From Palsa-504 sp963806335 (lineage in GTDB: Bacteria > Actinomycetota > Actinomycetes > Streptosporangiales > Streptosporangiaceae), in contig CAWDXO010000016.1 in assembly GCA_963806335.1 (NCBI GenBank), positions 248,001 to 312,000 on the forward strand: DNA of 64,000 nt, in the 5' to 3' direction. The notes beneath the pieces are model-generated. The model did no database searches, was not told where the DNA came from, and saw nothing but the letters and a program-made list of their open reading frames with translations. Position numbers and translations under genes: made by a program. Positions 16,961 to 26,004 of the stretch are shown here, piece by piece. Each line of letters starts with the position of its first letter. The first letter of the stretch is position 1.

Positions 16961-18603
16961 GGGTGGGCTCCGATGCTGAGTACCGGGCCGGACGGGTCGG
17001 CGAAGAAGTCGTTGCCCTTGTCATCGACCACGATGAACGCGGGGAAGTCGCGCACCTCGATCTGCCAGACCGCCTCCATGCCGAGCTCCTCGTACTCGAG
17101 CACGGAAACGCGGGTGATGCAGTCCTGGGCGAGCCGCGCCGCCGCGCCGCCGATCGAGCCGAGGTAGAACCCGCCGTGCTGCTTGCACGCGGCCGTCACG
17201 GCCGCCGACCTGTTCCCCTTGGCCAGCATGACCAGCGAGCCCCCGGCCGCCTGGAACGCCTCGACGTAGGAGTCCATCCGCCCGGCCGTCGTCGGTCCGA
17301 ACGAGCCGGACGCGTACCCGTCCGGCGTCTTGGCGGGCCCGGCGTAGTATACGGGATGGTCACGCAGATACGAAGGCATCGGCTCGCCCGCGTCGAGGCG
17401 CTCGGCGATCTTGGCGTGCGCGATGTCCCGCGCCACCACCAGGGGCCCGGTCAGCGACACCCGGGTGCGCACCGGGTACCTGGTCAGCTGCGCCCTGATC
17501 GAGTCCATCGGCTGGTTCAGGTCGACCGCGACCACCTCGCCCTCATCTTCGAGCCCCGACGGGTCCGGCAGGTACTGCGCCGGGTCGGTCTCGAGCTGCT
17601 CGAGGAACACCCCGTCGGCGGTGATCTTCGCCAGGGCCTGCCGGTCCGCCGAGCACGACACCGCGATCGCGACCGGGCACGACGCCCCGTGCCTGGGCAG
17701 CCGGATCACCCGCACGTCGTGGCAGAAGTACTTGCCGCCGAACTGCGCGCCGATGCCAATCCGCCGGGTGATGCCGAGCACCTGCTCCTCGAGGTCGCGA
17801 TCCCGGAACCCGTGCCCCGCGGCCGACCCGGCCGAAGGCAGCGCGTCCAGGTACTTCGCCGACGCGTACTTGGCGGTCTTCAGCGCGTACTCGGCGCTCG
17901 TCCCGCCGACCACGATGGCCAGGTGGTACGGCGGGCAGGCGGCGGTGCCCAGCGAGCGGATCTTCTCCTCGAGGAACGTGAGCATCCGGGCCGGGTTCAG
18001 CACGGCCTTGGTCTCCTGGTAAAGGAACGACTTGTTCGCCGAGCCGCCGCCCTTGGCCATGAACAGGAACTTGTATTCATCGCCGCCGGTGGCGTAGATC
18101 TCGACCTGCGCGGGCAGGTTGCTGCCCGTGTTCCGCTCGTCCCACATGCTCAGGGGCGCGAGCTGCGAATACCGTAGGTTCAGCGTGGTGTACGCGTCGT
18201 AGATGCCGCGCGAAATGTGCTCCTCGTCCCGGCCGTCGGTGAGCACGTGCTGGCCGCGCTTGCCCATCACGATGGCCGTGCCGGTGTCCTGGCACATCGG
18301 CAGCACGCCCCCGGCCGCGATGCACGCGTTCTTCAGCAGGTCGCGGGCGACGTACCGGTCGTTGGGGCTCGCTTCCGGGTCGTCCAGGATGGACCTTAGC
18401 TGGCGCAGGTGGGCGGGCCGCAGCAGGTGGGCGATGTCGTGCATGGCCGCGGCGGTCAGGTCGGTGAGCAGCTGCGGGTCCACTTCAATGAAATTATTTC
18501 GGCCGAACGAACCGGCGTGCCTGACTCCATCACCTGTCAGCCGCCGGTAGCTGGTGGCGTCTTGGCCGAGCGGCAGCAGGTCGGTATAGGTGAATTCGGG
18601 CAC
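16957..18603 (-). CDS. fumA: Fumarate hydratase class I (iron-sulfur)
   Basis: 548 residues from the GTG at 18603, exactly the length of the E. coli class I enzyme. An AGAAAGG ribosome-binding site precedes that GTG, whereas the frame stays open further upstream without conserved sequence. Landmarks are LPMCQDTGTAIVMGKRGQ (a cluster cysteine), KGGGSANKSFLYQ, CPPYHLAIVVGGTSAEYALKTAKYASAKYLD and the C-terminal ASGSFGPTTAGRMDSYVE block of the swivelling domain with LAKGNRSAAVTAACKQHGGFYLGSIGG. It is an oxygen-sensitive 4Fe-4S hydro-lyase. It forms an operon with fumC (4-base overlap) and is the promoter-proximal gene. Confidence 0.95.
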   Translation of the reverse strand: MPEFTYTDLLPLGQDATSYRRLTGDGVRHAGSFGRNNFIEVDPQLLTDLTAAAMHDIAHLLRPAHLRQLRSILDDPEASPNDRYVARDLLKNACIAAGGVLPMCQDTGTAIVMGKRGQHVLTDGRDEEHISRGIYDAYTTLNLRYSQLAPLSMWDERNTGSNLPAQVEIYATGGDEYKFLFMAKGGGSANKSFLYQETKAVLNPARMLTFLEEKIRSLGTAACPPYHLAIVVGGTSAEYALKTAKYASAKYLDALPSAGSAAGHGFRDRDLEEQVLGITRRIGIGAQFGGKYFCHDVRVIRLPRHGASCPVAIAVSCSADRQALAKITADGVFLEQLETDPAQYLPDPSGLEDEGEVVAVDLNQPMDSIRAQLTRYPVRTRVSLTGPLVVARDIAHAKIAERLDAGEPMPSYLRDHPVYYAGPAKTPDGYASGSFGPTTAGRMDSYVEAFQAAGGSLVMLAKGNRSAAVTAACKQHGGFYLGSIGGAAARLAQDCITRVSVLEYEELGMEAVWQIEVRDFPAFIVVDDKGNDFFADPSGPVLSIGAHP

Positions 18604-19171
18604 GCGTCTGCGCCTTTCTGGGTGGTCGTGGTCTCCCGCTAGCTTAAGCCCGGCCCGGGGCGCAACTGATTCCGTAGGTTGCGGGCGCAAACGGGCAGGA
18701 AACCGGTGGTGTTTCCGGTCAGGAGCGGGCGATCACGACTTGTACATGAATGAGGGAGCTTGTATCGTGACGCTATGCGGCGGCGCCGCGCCGCGCGGTG
18801 CCCCCGTCCGCGCGATGTTTGCTAAGCACGCGGTGCCCCCGTCCGCGTCCGGCTGAGCAGCGGCGCCGCCGCCGTACTTTCCCTGTCTTCCGCTCGCCTC
18901 CGGGGCGCCCTTAGGCGCCGCCTTCCCTCGTCGCTCGTTCTCTGTTGTCTCGCTCGCCTCCGGGCCGCCTTGAGGCGCCGCCTTCCCTCGTCGCTCGTTC
19001 TCTGTTGTCTCGCTCGCCTCCGGGCCGCCTTGAGGCGCCGCCTTCCCTCGTCGCTCGTTCCTCGCTCCTCAGTCCAGGCGATGCCGCGGCCCTTCGGCTC
19101 GCGAAGGGCTCCTCAGTCCAGGCGGCGCCGCGTCAGTCCAGGCGGCGCCGCGCCCCTTTGGCTCGGGGTTC
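18604..19171. other. Repeat-rich intergenic region
   Basis: 568 bases with no believable gene. It holds a 19-bp direct repeat (CGCGGTGCCCCCGTCCGCG at 18794-18812 and 18829-18847), a 60-bp tandem repeat (18893-19060), and three copies of CAGTCCAGGCG-type sequence at 19070-19145. The promoter of the fumarase operon should lie at its left edge. Confidence 0.6.
18893..19060 (+). repeat. Tandem 60-bp repeat, about 2.8 copies
   Basis: The period is exactly 60 bases (CGCTCGCCTCCGGG...CGCTCGTTCTCTGTTGTCT). Copies begin near 18893, 18953 and 19013. The first copy differs at GGCGCCCTTAG versus GGCCGCCTTGAG, and the last is cut short within the CGTTCCTCG segment. There is no spacer, so it is not a CRISPR. 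Confidence 0.85.
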
Positions 19172-19663
19172 TCAGGACGGATCTCGCTCGAGCTGGGCGG
19201 CGAAGCGCTGGAGGGCGGGCAGGGCGGCCGCGATGGCGTCCCGGTCGCCGGCGCTGAGCCGGTCCAGGGCCCGGGCGGCCAGTTCGGCGCGCAGGTCACG
19301 CCAGCTCGCGATCCGCTGCCTGGCCGCCTCGGTCACGCTGAGGCGCACCGAACGCCCGTCGGAGGGCGCCCGCGTCCGCTCCAGCAGGCCCGCGGCCGTC
19401 AGCCGCCCGACCAGCGTGCTCACCGTATTGGCGGCGAGCCGCAACTCGTGCGCCGCGTCGGCGACGCTGAGACCGGGCCGGGCCGCGGCCAGCCTGAGCA
19501 GCTCGGACTGGGCCGGAGGGAGCGGCTCGCCGGCGAAGGCCGGCCAGACCGCCCGCCGCGCGATCCGCCGGATCGAGCTGATCGCGGCCATCAGCCCGGC
19601 CGCTAGGTCCGGCGGGCCCGCCAACGGCGCAGGCCGCGTTCCCTTCTCAGTAATATCGTTCAC
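19172..19663 (-). CDS. MarR-family transcriptional regulator
   Basis: 163 residues. The MarR winged helix lies at about 50-120: LPPAQSELLRLAAARPGLSVADAAHELRLAANTVSTLVGRLTAAGLLERTRAPSDGRSVRLSVTEAARQRI, including the D-x-R wing. The start is a GTG at 19663 without a ribosome-binding site; an upstream TATTAT box suggests a leaderless or short-leader message. It is divergent from the MFS transporter at 19765 with a 101-base gap, the classic arrangement in which the regulator represses both itself and an efflux pump. Confidence 0.9.
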   Translation of the reverse strand: MNDITEKGTRPAPLAGPPDLAAGLMAAISSIRRIARRAVWPAFAGEPLPPAQSELLRLAAARPGLSVADAAHELRLAANTVSTLVGRLTAAGLLERTRAPSDGRSVRLSVTEAARQRIASWRDLRAELAARALDRLSAGDRDAIAAALPALQRFAAQLERDPS

Positions 19664-19764
19664 AGAGCTAATGATAATACGGCTTTAAAGACGCGTTTCC
19701 TCCATGTTTCCTCGCCCAAGGCCGGGGTAGTCGCCCGGCACTTCGGGCACACGGAGGTAGCACG

Positions 19765-21267
19765 ATGGCGTCAATATCGCAGACGGCAAGCAGCCCGCGG
19801 ATTCGCAGCCTCATCCCGGCGCGGATCGACCGGCTTCCCTGGTCCAGGTTCCACACCCGCCTGGTGGTGGCGCTCGGCGTGGTCTGGGTCCTGGACGGCC
19901 TGGAGATCACGATCGCCAGCAACGTCGGCCCGTTCCTGACGCAGAAGACCACACTGAACCTGTCGACGGGCGCGGTCGCCGACATCGCCACCTGGTACCT
20001 GATCGGCGAGGTCTTCGGCGCGTTGTTCTTCGGCCGGCTGTCGGACAAGCTGGGACGGCGCAACCTGTTCATGGTGACCCTTGGGGTCTACCTGATCGGC
20101 AGCGGCATGACCGCGTTGACACCTGCGGGCGGCAAGTGGTTCCTGTTCCTGTACGCCACCCGGGTTATCGCGGGCGCCGGCATCGGCGGGGAGTACGCGG
20201 CCATCAACTCCGCGATCGACGAGCTGATCCCGGCCAGATACCGGGGCCGGGTGGACATCGCGGTCAACGGCACCTACTGGGGCGGCGCCATCCTGGGCGC
20301 CGTGGCCACGTTGTACCTGCTGAACCACCTCTCGCCCAACTGGGCCTGGCGACTGGCTTACATCGTCGGCCCGGTGCTCGCGCTGGTCATCATCTACGTC
20401 CGGAGAAACCTGCCGGAAAGCCCTCGCTGGCAGATCATGCACGGCCGGGAGGAGGCGGCCGAGGCGTCCATCGCCGCGATAGAAAGCGATGTGGCGGCGA
20501 CCAAGGGCGAGCTCCCGTCGGTGGATTCGGGCCGGGAGATCGAGATCACGCCGACCGAGCAGATCGGCTATCTGGCCCTGCTCCGGGTGCTGTTCTCGCA
20601 CTACCCGAGCCGCTCGGTGCTCGTCGCGGCGCTGATGATCACCCAGTCCTTCCTGTACAACGCGATCTTCTTCACCTACGGGCTGGTGCTTTTGAAGTTC
20701 TTCCACGTCCCAGCCACCGATACTGGCTACTATTTCATCGCGTTCGCGGCCGGTAACCTGGCCGGCCCGCTGACCCTCGGGCGGCTGTTCGACACGCTCG
20801 GCCGGAAGAAGATGATCGCGGGCACGTACATCGTCTCCGGCGTCCTGCTGATCATCAGCGCCCAGCTGTTCAAGAACGGCGCCCTCAACGCCACCACCCA
20901 GACGCTCTGCTGGACCGTGGTCTTCTTCTTCGCCTCGGCCGGCGCGAGCGCCGGTTACCTGACCGCCAGCGAGGTCTTCCCGCTGGAGGTGCGGGCCAAG
21001 GCCATCGCGGTGTTCTTCGCCATCGCCCAGCTCTTCGGCTCGCTCGGCTCGCACCTGTACGGTCACCTCATCGGCACCGGCAGCGACCCGAACAAGCTGT
21101 ACTTCGGCTACCTCCTCGGCGCCGGGGCGATGATCGCCGGCGGCCTGGTGGCCGCGTTCCTGGCCGTCGACGCCGAGGGCAAGTCTCTCGAGGATGTCGC
21201 CAGACCGCTGTCCGTCATGGGCAAGCCCTCCGAAGCGATCTTCCGCACCGGCGCCCAGGAGACCTGA
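19765..21267 (+). CDS. MFS transporter (sugar/acid symporter-like)
   Basis: 500 residues with 12 predicted membrane segments. The family motif between TM2 and TM3 is GRLSDKLGRRNLF, mirrored by GRLFDTLGRKKMI between TM8 and TM9, and RYRGRVDIAVNGTYWGGAILG and SEVFPLEVRAKA are typical of the sugar/metabolite-H+ symporter group. A GGAGG site 8 bases before ATG 19765 supports the start. The central cytoplasmic loop is long (about 60 residues, REEAAEASIAAIESDVAATKGELPS). Substrate unknown; probably controlled by the divergent MarR protein. Confidence 0.9.
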   Translation: MASISQTASSPRIRSLIPARIDRLPWSRFHTRLVVALGVVWVLDGLEITIASNVGPFLTQKTTLNLSTGAVADIATWYLIGEVFGALFFGRLSDKLGRRNLFMVTLGVYLIGSGMTALTPAGGKWFLFLYATRVIAGAGIGGEYAAINSAIDELIPARYRGRVDIAVNGTYWGGAILGAVATLYLLNHLSPNWAWRLAYIVGPVLALVIIYVRRNLPESPRWQIMHGREEAAEASIAAIESDVAATKGELPSVDSGREIEITPTEQIGYLALLRVLFSHYPSRSVLVAALMITQSFLYNAIFFTYGLVLLKFFHVPATDTGYYFIAFAAGNLAGPLTLGRLFDTLGRKKMIAGTYIVSGVLLIISAQLFKNGALNATTQTLCWTVVFFFASAGASAGYLTASEVFPLEVRAKAIAVFFAIAQLFGSLGSHLYGHLIGTGSDPNKLYFGYLLGAGAMIAGGLVAAFLAVDAEGKSLEDVARPLSVMGKPSEAIFRTGAQET

Positions 21268-21386
21268 ACCCCGCCGCCTAGTCAGATCCTGGTGAGGTGG
21301 TAGCCGTGCAGCTAGCAGGCCTACCTTTGCCTCTGGACAACCCGGCGGCCTGGGCCCCGACATGTGCTGGCGCGTCTCGGCTCGGC

Positions 21387-22202
21387 CTAGGGAGGCGGTG
21401 CCGCCTCGCGCGGGGCAAACGGGAAATACCTCGTCCACCGGCGGCTGCCGTCGAGAGCGATGATGAGCGCTTCGTAGCCGTCGAGCGCCTCGACCATGTC
21501 CAGGCCGGGTGCGCCGGCGACCGCGACGGCGGTGGCGAGCGCGTCGGCGAGGCCGAGGTCGGGTCCGGTCACGCTGGCCGAGGCGGCCCGCGCGATCGGC
21601 CGGCCCGTGTGCGGGTCGATCAGGTGGTTGCCGCGCTCGTAGGTACCCGAGGTGGCGATGGCGCCGGTCAGGTAAACGACCTCGGCGAGACGCCTAGGAG
21701 AAAAGGGGTCGGCGATGCCGATCCTGAAGGGCTGGCCGGGTCCCAGGCCGCCGAGGCTGGCGATGTCCCCGGCCGCGTTCACGATCGCGCCGCAGATGCC
21801 GCTCGCGCGGAACGCGCCGAGCGCCTTCTGCGCTGCCCACCCCTTCACGTACCCGGTCGGGTCGAGTCCCCCGGGCATGGCCCACGGGTCGAACCATCCG
21901 CCGGATAGCTCGCGCGCGATGGCGCATTGCTCGAGAACCTCGCAGACCTCGGCCGGTGCCTGGGCGCTGGTGATCTCGCCTCGCCGCAGCCGGCTGACCG
22001 GGCTGTGCGACTGCCACGTGCTGAACACCGCATCTGCGCGCTGCAGGATGGCCCGCGCCGTGGCCAGCTGCCGGGAGAGGTCGGTGCCCGCCACGGCGTC
22101 GGCGGTGTAGACGTCGATGGTCACGACCGTGCCCATCACGGTCTCGAGGTGATGAATCGCATGGGCAGGCGGCGCGGCCACGGGCTGACGGTCGGCCGTC
22201 AC
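21387..22202 (-). CDS. apbE: FAD:protein FMN transferase
   Basis: 271 residues of the ApbE family, which attaches FMN covalently to a Thr/Ser of partner proteins outside the cytoplasm. Seen: ETVMGTVVTIDVY, DAVFSTWQSHSPVSRLRRG, GGLDPTGYVKGWAAQKAL, NAAGDIASLGG, and the metal/FAD-binding GAIATSGTYERGNHLIDPHTGRP and SVTGPDLGLADALATAVAVAG. No signal peptide is apparent, unlike many secreted ApbE proteins. Its start overlaps the stop of the FMN-binding protein by 4 bases, so the partner protein is the obvious substrate. Confidence 0.92.
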   Translation of the reverse strand: MTADRQPVAAPPAHAIHHLETVMGTVVTIDVYTADAVAGTDLSRQLATARAILQRADAVFSTWQSHSPVSRLRRGEITSAQAPAEVCEVLEQCAIARELSGGWFDPWAMPGGLDPTGYVKGWAAQKALGAFRASGICGAIVNAAGDIASLGGLGPGQPFRIGIADPFSPRRLAEVVYLTGAIATSGTYERGNHLIDPHTGRPIARAASASVTGPDLGLADALATAVAVAGAPGLDMVEALDGYEALIIALDGSRRWTRYFPFAPREAAPPP

Positions 22203-22723
22203 TTGAAGCCGAGGGTTTGCAGTGCGCCCTGGAGTGATTGCTGGAAGCCGGCGCTGGTGTAGCTGGCACCGGACACACCTTGGATGCTGGCGCTTTGCGC
22301 CTGCATGGCCTCCTGCTCCAGGAGCGGGATGGCCTGCTGGTCGATGAACTGGGAGCGCTGCATCCCTCCGTCGTCGATGGAGGCGATCCCGACCTTGGTT
22401 ATCTTGCTGCCGGATACCGTCACCGAAACGGACAAGACGCCGTAGTTGTAGTTGACCGCGGGGCCGGTGGCGGTCCGGCTTCCCTCCGGCCGTGCGCGCG
22501 CCGTTCCGCTTGGTCGTGGGTGCGCCGCCGGACTAGACGGCGGCGGGGAACCTGAGCCGCTGGTCCCCTGGCCCAGCGGCGATCCGCCGGAACCTGCCGG
22601 CGCCGGGGTCCCGGAAACCCCGGGCAGTGTGCCCGCGCCGAGGCGCGCCGGGGTGGTGTGAAAGGCCAGCACGCCGACCAGGCCCGCCACGGTCGCCGTT
22701 ACTACGATCGGGGCCCGTCTCAT
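22199..22723 (-). CDS. Membrane-anchored FMN-binding protein (flavinylation target)
   Basis: 174 residues. An N-terminal membrane anchor or signal (RRAPIVVTATVAGLVGVLAFH) is followed by a Pro/Ser/Gly-rich spacer (30-80) and a C-terminal FMN_bind domain: NYNYGVLSVSVTVSGSKITKVGIASI to the flavinylation-type motif GVSGASYTSAGF, where the hydroxyl residue receives FMN from ApbE. AGAGGA before ATG 22723 sets the start. Together with ApbE and the reductase it forms a compact transmembrane electron-transfer unit: the reductase brings electrons across the membrane and this protein carries them outside (known architecture; electron acceptor unknown). Confidence 0.9.
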   Translation of the reverse strand: MRRAPIVVTATVAGLVGVLAFHTTPARLGAGTLPGVSGTPAPAGSGGSPLGQGTSGSGSPPPSSPAAHPRPSGTARARPEGSRTATGPAVNYNYGVLSVSVTVSGSKITKVGIASIDDGGMQRSQFIDQQAIPLLEQEAMQAQSASIQGVSGASYTSAGFQQSLQGALQTLGFK

Positions 22724-22772
22724 CAAGCTGATCCTCTGGCAGTGCTCACGTGATGTCCGCTCTCTTCGCGAC

Positions 22773-24188
22773 CTAGAATCCGAATGCTTCCCGGTGGATC
22801 TGCTGTTCGGCGACGCCCAGCCGCGACGCGGCCCTGATGACATCCGCGCTGAACCGGTCGGGTCCGCAGATATACACGTCGCGCCCGGCCAGGTCGGGAA
22901 CCAGTCGTCGCAGCACATGGGCGTCGAAACGGACCCTGCGCCGTGAGCCGACAATCTCGTGGAGCCGGCCGCCGCGCCGCCCGACCAGGGCGGCGACCTC
23001 GTCCCGGTGGATGAGATCCGTGGCGCTTGACGCCCGGACGATGACTACCACGTCGGTCCAGGCCGGCAGGTCCTCGAGCAGCGCTCGCAGGGGGGTAATG
23101 CCCACTCCGGCACCGATCAGCACCACGCGGTCGTAGATGCGCGCATGGTGGGTGAACGCCCCGTAGGGCCCCTCGATGGCCACGCGGGTGCCCGGCCGGA
23201 GCCGGTGCACCACGCGGCTCTGGTCCCCGAGCGCCTTGATCGTGACCCGGAGGTACGGGGGTTGCGGGAGCGCGGATAGCGAGTACGGGTGTGCCTGCCA
23301 CCACAGGTCCCTGGTGAGGAAGCGCCACAGGAAGAACTGGCCTCCCGAAACCGCCAGCCGATCGAGCCGCCGGCCCCGGCAGATGACCGAGACCACCCCC
23401 GGCGCCTCGTCCCGGACCTCGACGACCCGCAGCTGATGCCGGACGCTCCGCCAGATCGGCTGGGCCACCCGGAACACGATGACCATCCCCGCGGTGCACG
23501 CCCACACCACGATCCAGACCGCCCGGGTGAGCGGGTGACCGATAAACGGAACCCCGGTGACGATCTGGTGGGCAAACGCGAGCGCTAGCCCCAGGTAGAC
23601 GTAGAGGTGGACGACCCACCAGGTCTCATATTTGAGCCGGCGCCGGGCGAGCCTGATCGAGGTGACCCCGGCCATCACCAGCAGGCCAAAGCCGGCGACC
23701 GCCGCCAGCAGGTCCGGATAGGACGTGACGAATACCCACAACTGGCGCAGCACCCCGACCTGCGCGGCCCGGGCATAGCCGAGCGTGATCAGCACCACAT
23801 GGGCGGCGATGAGGCCGAACGCCCACGGCGCGACCCGCCGGTGCCAGCTGATGAGCCGGTCCTGCCCGACCGAGGTCTCCAGCCACGGCAGGCGGGCGAC
23901 CAGCACGACCATGATCAGCATCAGGTAGGCACCGGTGAAGCCAGCAAGCCTGCCCGCAGCGGTCAGCAGCCCTCCCGGCGCGGCCAGCGACCCGCGGGAT
24001 TCGCCGATAATGACGGTGCCGACTACCGCACCAAACCCCAGACCGGCCAGAACAGCACACCCGGTAACGAAGCCAGGCCGGGGCGCAGGACCTGGCCTGC
24101 GCGTCCGCACGTATGCCGGTCTCGCACCGGCGCGGTTGGCATGGGTTACCGGCTGGCGTATCACCAGCCCATTGTGCCCGCCTGGCAT
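22773..24188 (-). CDS. Transmembrane ferric-reductase-like flavoprotein (FNR type)
   Basis: About 471 residues from ATG 24188 (frame open to 24245, GTG near 24164 also possible). Six membrane helices (about 40-250) include His residues in SWHRRVAPWAFGLIAAHVVL and WWVVHLYVYLGLALAFAHQ, placed to bind two b haems. The soluble C-terminal half has an FAD-binding HPYSLSA motif and the NAD(P)-binding GPYGAFTHH, VLIGAGVGITPLRALLE and YICGPDRFSADVIRAA motifs. It oxidises cytosolic NAD(P)H and passes electrons outward. It is the first gene of the operon; the next gene begins 49 bases after its stop. Confidence 0.9.
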   Translation of the reverse strand: MPGGHNGLVIRQPVTHANRAGARPAYVRTRRPGPAPRPGFVTGCAVLAGLGFGAVVGTVIIGESRGSLAAPGGLLTAAGRLAGFTGAYLMLIMVVLVARLPWLETSVGQDRLISWHRRVAPWAFGLIAAHVVLITLGYARAAQVGVLRQLWVFVTSYPDLLAAVAGFGLLVMAGVTSIRLARRRLKYETWWVVHLYVYLGLALAFAHQIVTGVPFIGHPLTRAVWIVVWACTAGMVIVFRVAQPIWRSVRHQLRVVEVRDEAPGVVSVICRGRRLDRLAVSGGQFFLWRFLTRDLWWQAHPYSLSALPQPPYLRVTIKALGDQSRVVHRLRPGTRVAIEGPYGAFTHHARIYDRVVLIGAGVGITPLRALLEDLPAWTDVVVIVRASSATDLIHRDEVAALVGRRGGRLHEIVGSRRRVRFDAHVLRRLVPDLAGRDVYICGPDRFSADVIRAASRLGVAEQQIHREAFGF

Positions 24189-24308
24189 GAAGGAATCGTG
24201 ACTACGCCCTGGGCATGGCTTCTGAGCCGCCCTCCCGCCACGCATCCGGCGCCTCGCAGGTCATCGCAGGCATGAGCCGGCACTTCATTGTCGGTCCGGC
24301 AGACGGCA

Positions 24309-24341
24309 GGGACCCTGGCGCCGGGGTAGCGCCAGGGTCCC
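24309..24341 (-). terminator. Strong hairpin, probable terminator of the glutamine-synthetase-like gene
   Basis: Perfect 13-bp arms GGGACCCTGGCGC / GCGCCAGGGTCCC around a 7-base loop. It lies 180 bases downstream of the minus-strand ligase stop and upstream of the reductase operon. It lacks a T-tract, as usual in actinomycetes. The remainder of 24189-24518 shows no gene. Confidence 0.6.
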
Positions 24342-24518
24342 CTGAACCGGAGCCTGGCAGCGGCCGGGCCCTTCCTCTGCCCAAAGGGACCGGCGCTGGG
24401 AGCGGTGAGAAGGCGCGGGTCCCTTCCTGGGGCAGTTGGCTTAATGGTAATTCCGCCTCCATGACGGGTGCATGAAGCTCGCGCCCTCAGGATTGCTCTC
24501 GTCTTTCCCGCATATTGC

Positions 24519-25919
24519 TTAAACCTTGGTGAAGTGGTGGAAGCACTCGTAGTAGGGGTCGGTCGAGTGCGCGAAGTGGGCGGCCTCGGACCGCTTGACC
24601 GCTAGGTAGGCGGTGCTGCGCAGTGGTCCGAGGACATCCATCATCATCTCGTCCGTGCTCAGCGCGTCCAGCGCCGCGGCGAGCGAGGCGGGCAGCCGGT
24701 GGGCGCCGGCCGCTGCTCGCTCGCTGTCGGTCAAGGTGGCGGGGTCCACGTTCACCGCCTCGCCCGGGTCGAGCTTGCCGCGGATTCCGTCCAGCCCCGC
24801 GTAGATGAACGCGCCCAGCGCGAGGTACGGGTTCGCGCTCGAGTCGGATGGCTTCAGCTCCAGGTTGACCGAACTGCCCGGGTCGCCGCGCAGCGGCGAG
24901 CAGATCCGGATCGCGGCCTCCCGGTTGTCCATCCCGTAGCAGGTGTACGCGCTGGCCCACATCTGCGGCGCGAGCCGGCGGTAGCTGTTCACGCTGGCAC
25001 AGCTCAACGCGACCAGGGCGGGCAGGTGGGCCAGCACGCCGCCGATGAAGTGGTAGCCGACCTGGGACAGGCCGTAGCGGTCGGCCGGGTCGGCGAACGC
25101 GTTGCGTCCGCCCGGCGCGCCGTCCGGCAGCAAGTCGGTGAGCGAGACGTGCAGGTGCGTGCCGTTGCCCGCCTGGTCGGGAATCGGCTTGGGGGCCAGG
25201 CTCGCCCACAGGCCGTGCCGGAACGCCACGCCGCGGACGGTTTCCCGGTACAGCACATGGTTGTCGGCGGCGCGCAGGGCGTCGGCGTGCCGGATGGAAA
25301 GCTCGTGCTGGCCGTGGCCGAGCTCGGGGTAGTAGTGCTCGACCTCCAGGCCCTGCGCCTCGAACGCGGCCACGAGTTCCATGGTGAAGTCATGCGCGAG
25401 GTGGAAGCCGGTGGCCGAGTAGCACAGGCTGTCGTCGATCGGAATGAGCCGGTCCGGGATAGAGGGGCCGCCGGGGGAGGACTCGCGGTGGCCGACCGTG
25501 AACTCGGGCTCGAAGGCAGCCTGTATCCCGTAACCCTCGCCGGCCAGGTCCGCGATGGCCTGCTTGAGGAACGTCCGCGGGCACGCCTCCCACGGCGATC
25601 CGTCCGGCTTGACGAGGTCCGCGAGCATCGCGCCTGAGCCAGGCGCATAGGGGAGCGTCACGAAGGTATCCGGATCGGGCAAGATCCTGATCTCGCCCAC
25701 CGGACCCATTCCGGCTACCGGCTGCAGCTGGTCGAGCATGGACATCGCCATCATCGCGACCGTGTGCCCGATGCCGCTGGCCATGCGTTCCCGCAGCCGC
25801 GTCGTGCCCGCCGCCTTTCCGCGGATGATCCCGCCATGGTCGGCGTACAGGAAGCGGACCAGGCGGATGTCTTCATCGCTGGCCCGTCCCAGCACCGTTT
25901 CGATCGTTCCGTCTGTCAT
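24519..25919 (-). CDS. Glutamine synthetase-family ligase (GlnA3/4-like)
   Basis: 466 residues. The ATP-dependent ammonia/amine-to-glutamate ligase core is present: EPEFTV, GHGQHELSIRHADAL, GNGTHLHVSL, RICSPLRGDPGSSVNLELKPSDSSANPYLALGAFIYAGLDGI. The adenylylation Tyr motif of GlnA1 is not present, and the N-terminus (VRFLYADHGGIIRGKAA) matches the gamma-glutamyl-polyamine/-monoamine synthetase side of the family. So it may glutamylate an amine instead of assimilating ammonium. Single gene; no clear ribosome-binding site precedes the ATG at 25919. Confidence 0.88.
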   Translation of the reverse strand: MTDGTIETVLGRASDEDIRLVRFLYADHGGIIRGKAAGTTRLRERMASGIGHTVAMMAMSMLDQLQPVAGMGPVGEIRILPDPDTFVTLPYAPGSGAMLADLVKPDGSPWEACPRTFLKQAIADLAGEGYGIQAAFEPEFTVGHRESSPGGPSIPDRLIPIDDSLCYSATGFHLAHDFTMELVAAFEAQGLEVEHYYPELGHGQHELSIRHADALRAADNHVLYRETVRGVAFRHGLWASLAPKPIPDQAGNGTHLHVSLTDLLPDGAPGGRNAFADPADRYGLSQVGYHFIGGVLAHLPALVALSCASVNSYRRLAPQMWASAYTCYGMDNREAAIRICSPLRGDPGSSVNLELKPSDSSANPYLALGAFIYAGLDGIRGKLDPGEAVNVDPATLTDSERAAAGAHRLPASLAAALDALSTDEMMMDVLGPLRSTAYLAVKRSEAAHFAHSTDPYYECFHHFTKV

Positions 25920-25991
25920 GAATCATGGGTAGCACGTCTACCCGCGTCGCGTACAGCGGTCGCCAACATGCCTGACCGGCCCCAGACGGGG

Positions 25992-25997
25992 TAGTTT
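25992..25997 (+). promoter_or_regulatory. -10 box TAGTTT for a leaderless gene
   Basis: TAGTTT ends 7 bases before ATG 26005 and no ribosome-binding site is present, the spacing expected for a transcript starting at the initiation codon. Confidence 0.5.
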
Positions 25998-26004
25998 CAG
26001 GGCC

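Noticed and set aside
18893..19060. 60-bp repeats considered as a CRISPR array
   Set aside because: Contiguous tandem repeat without unique spacers.
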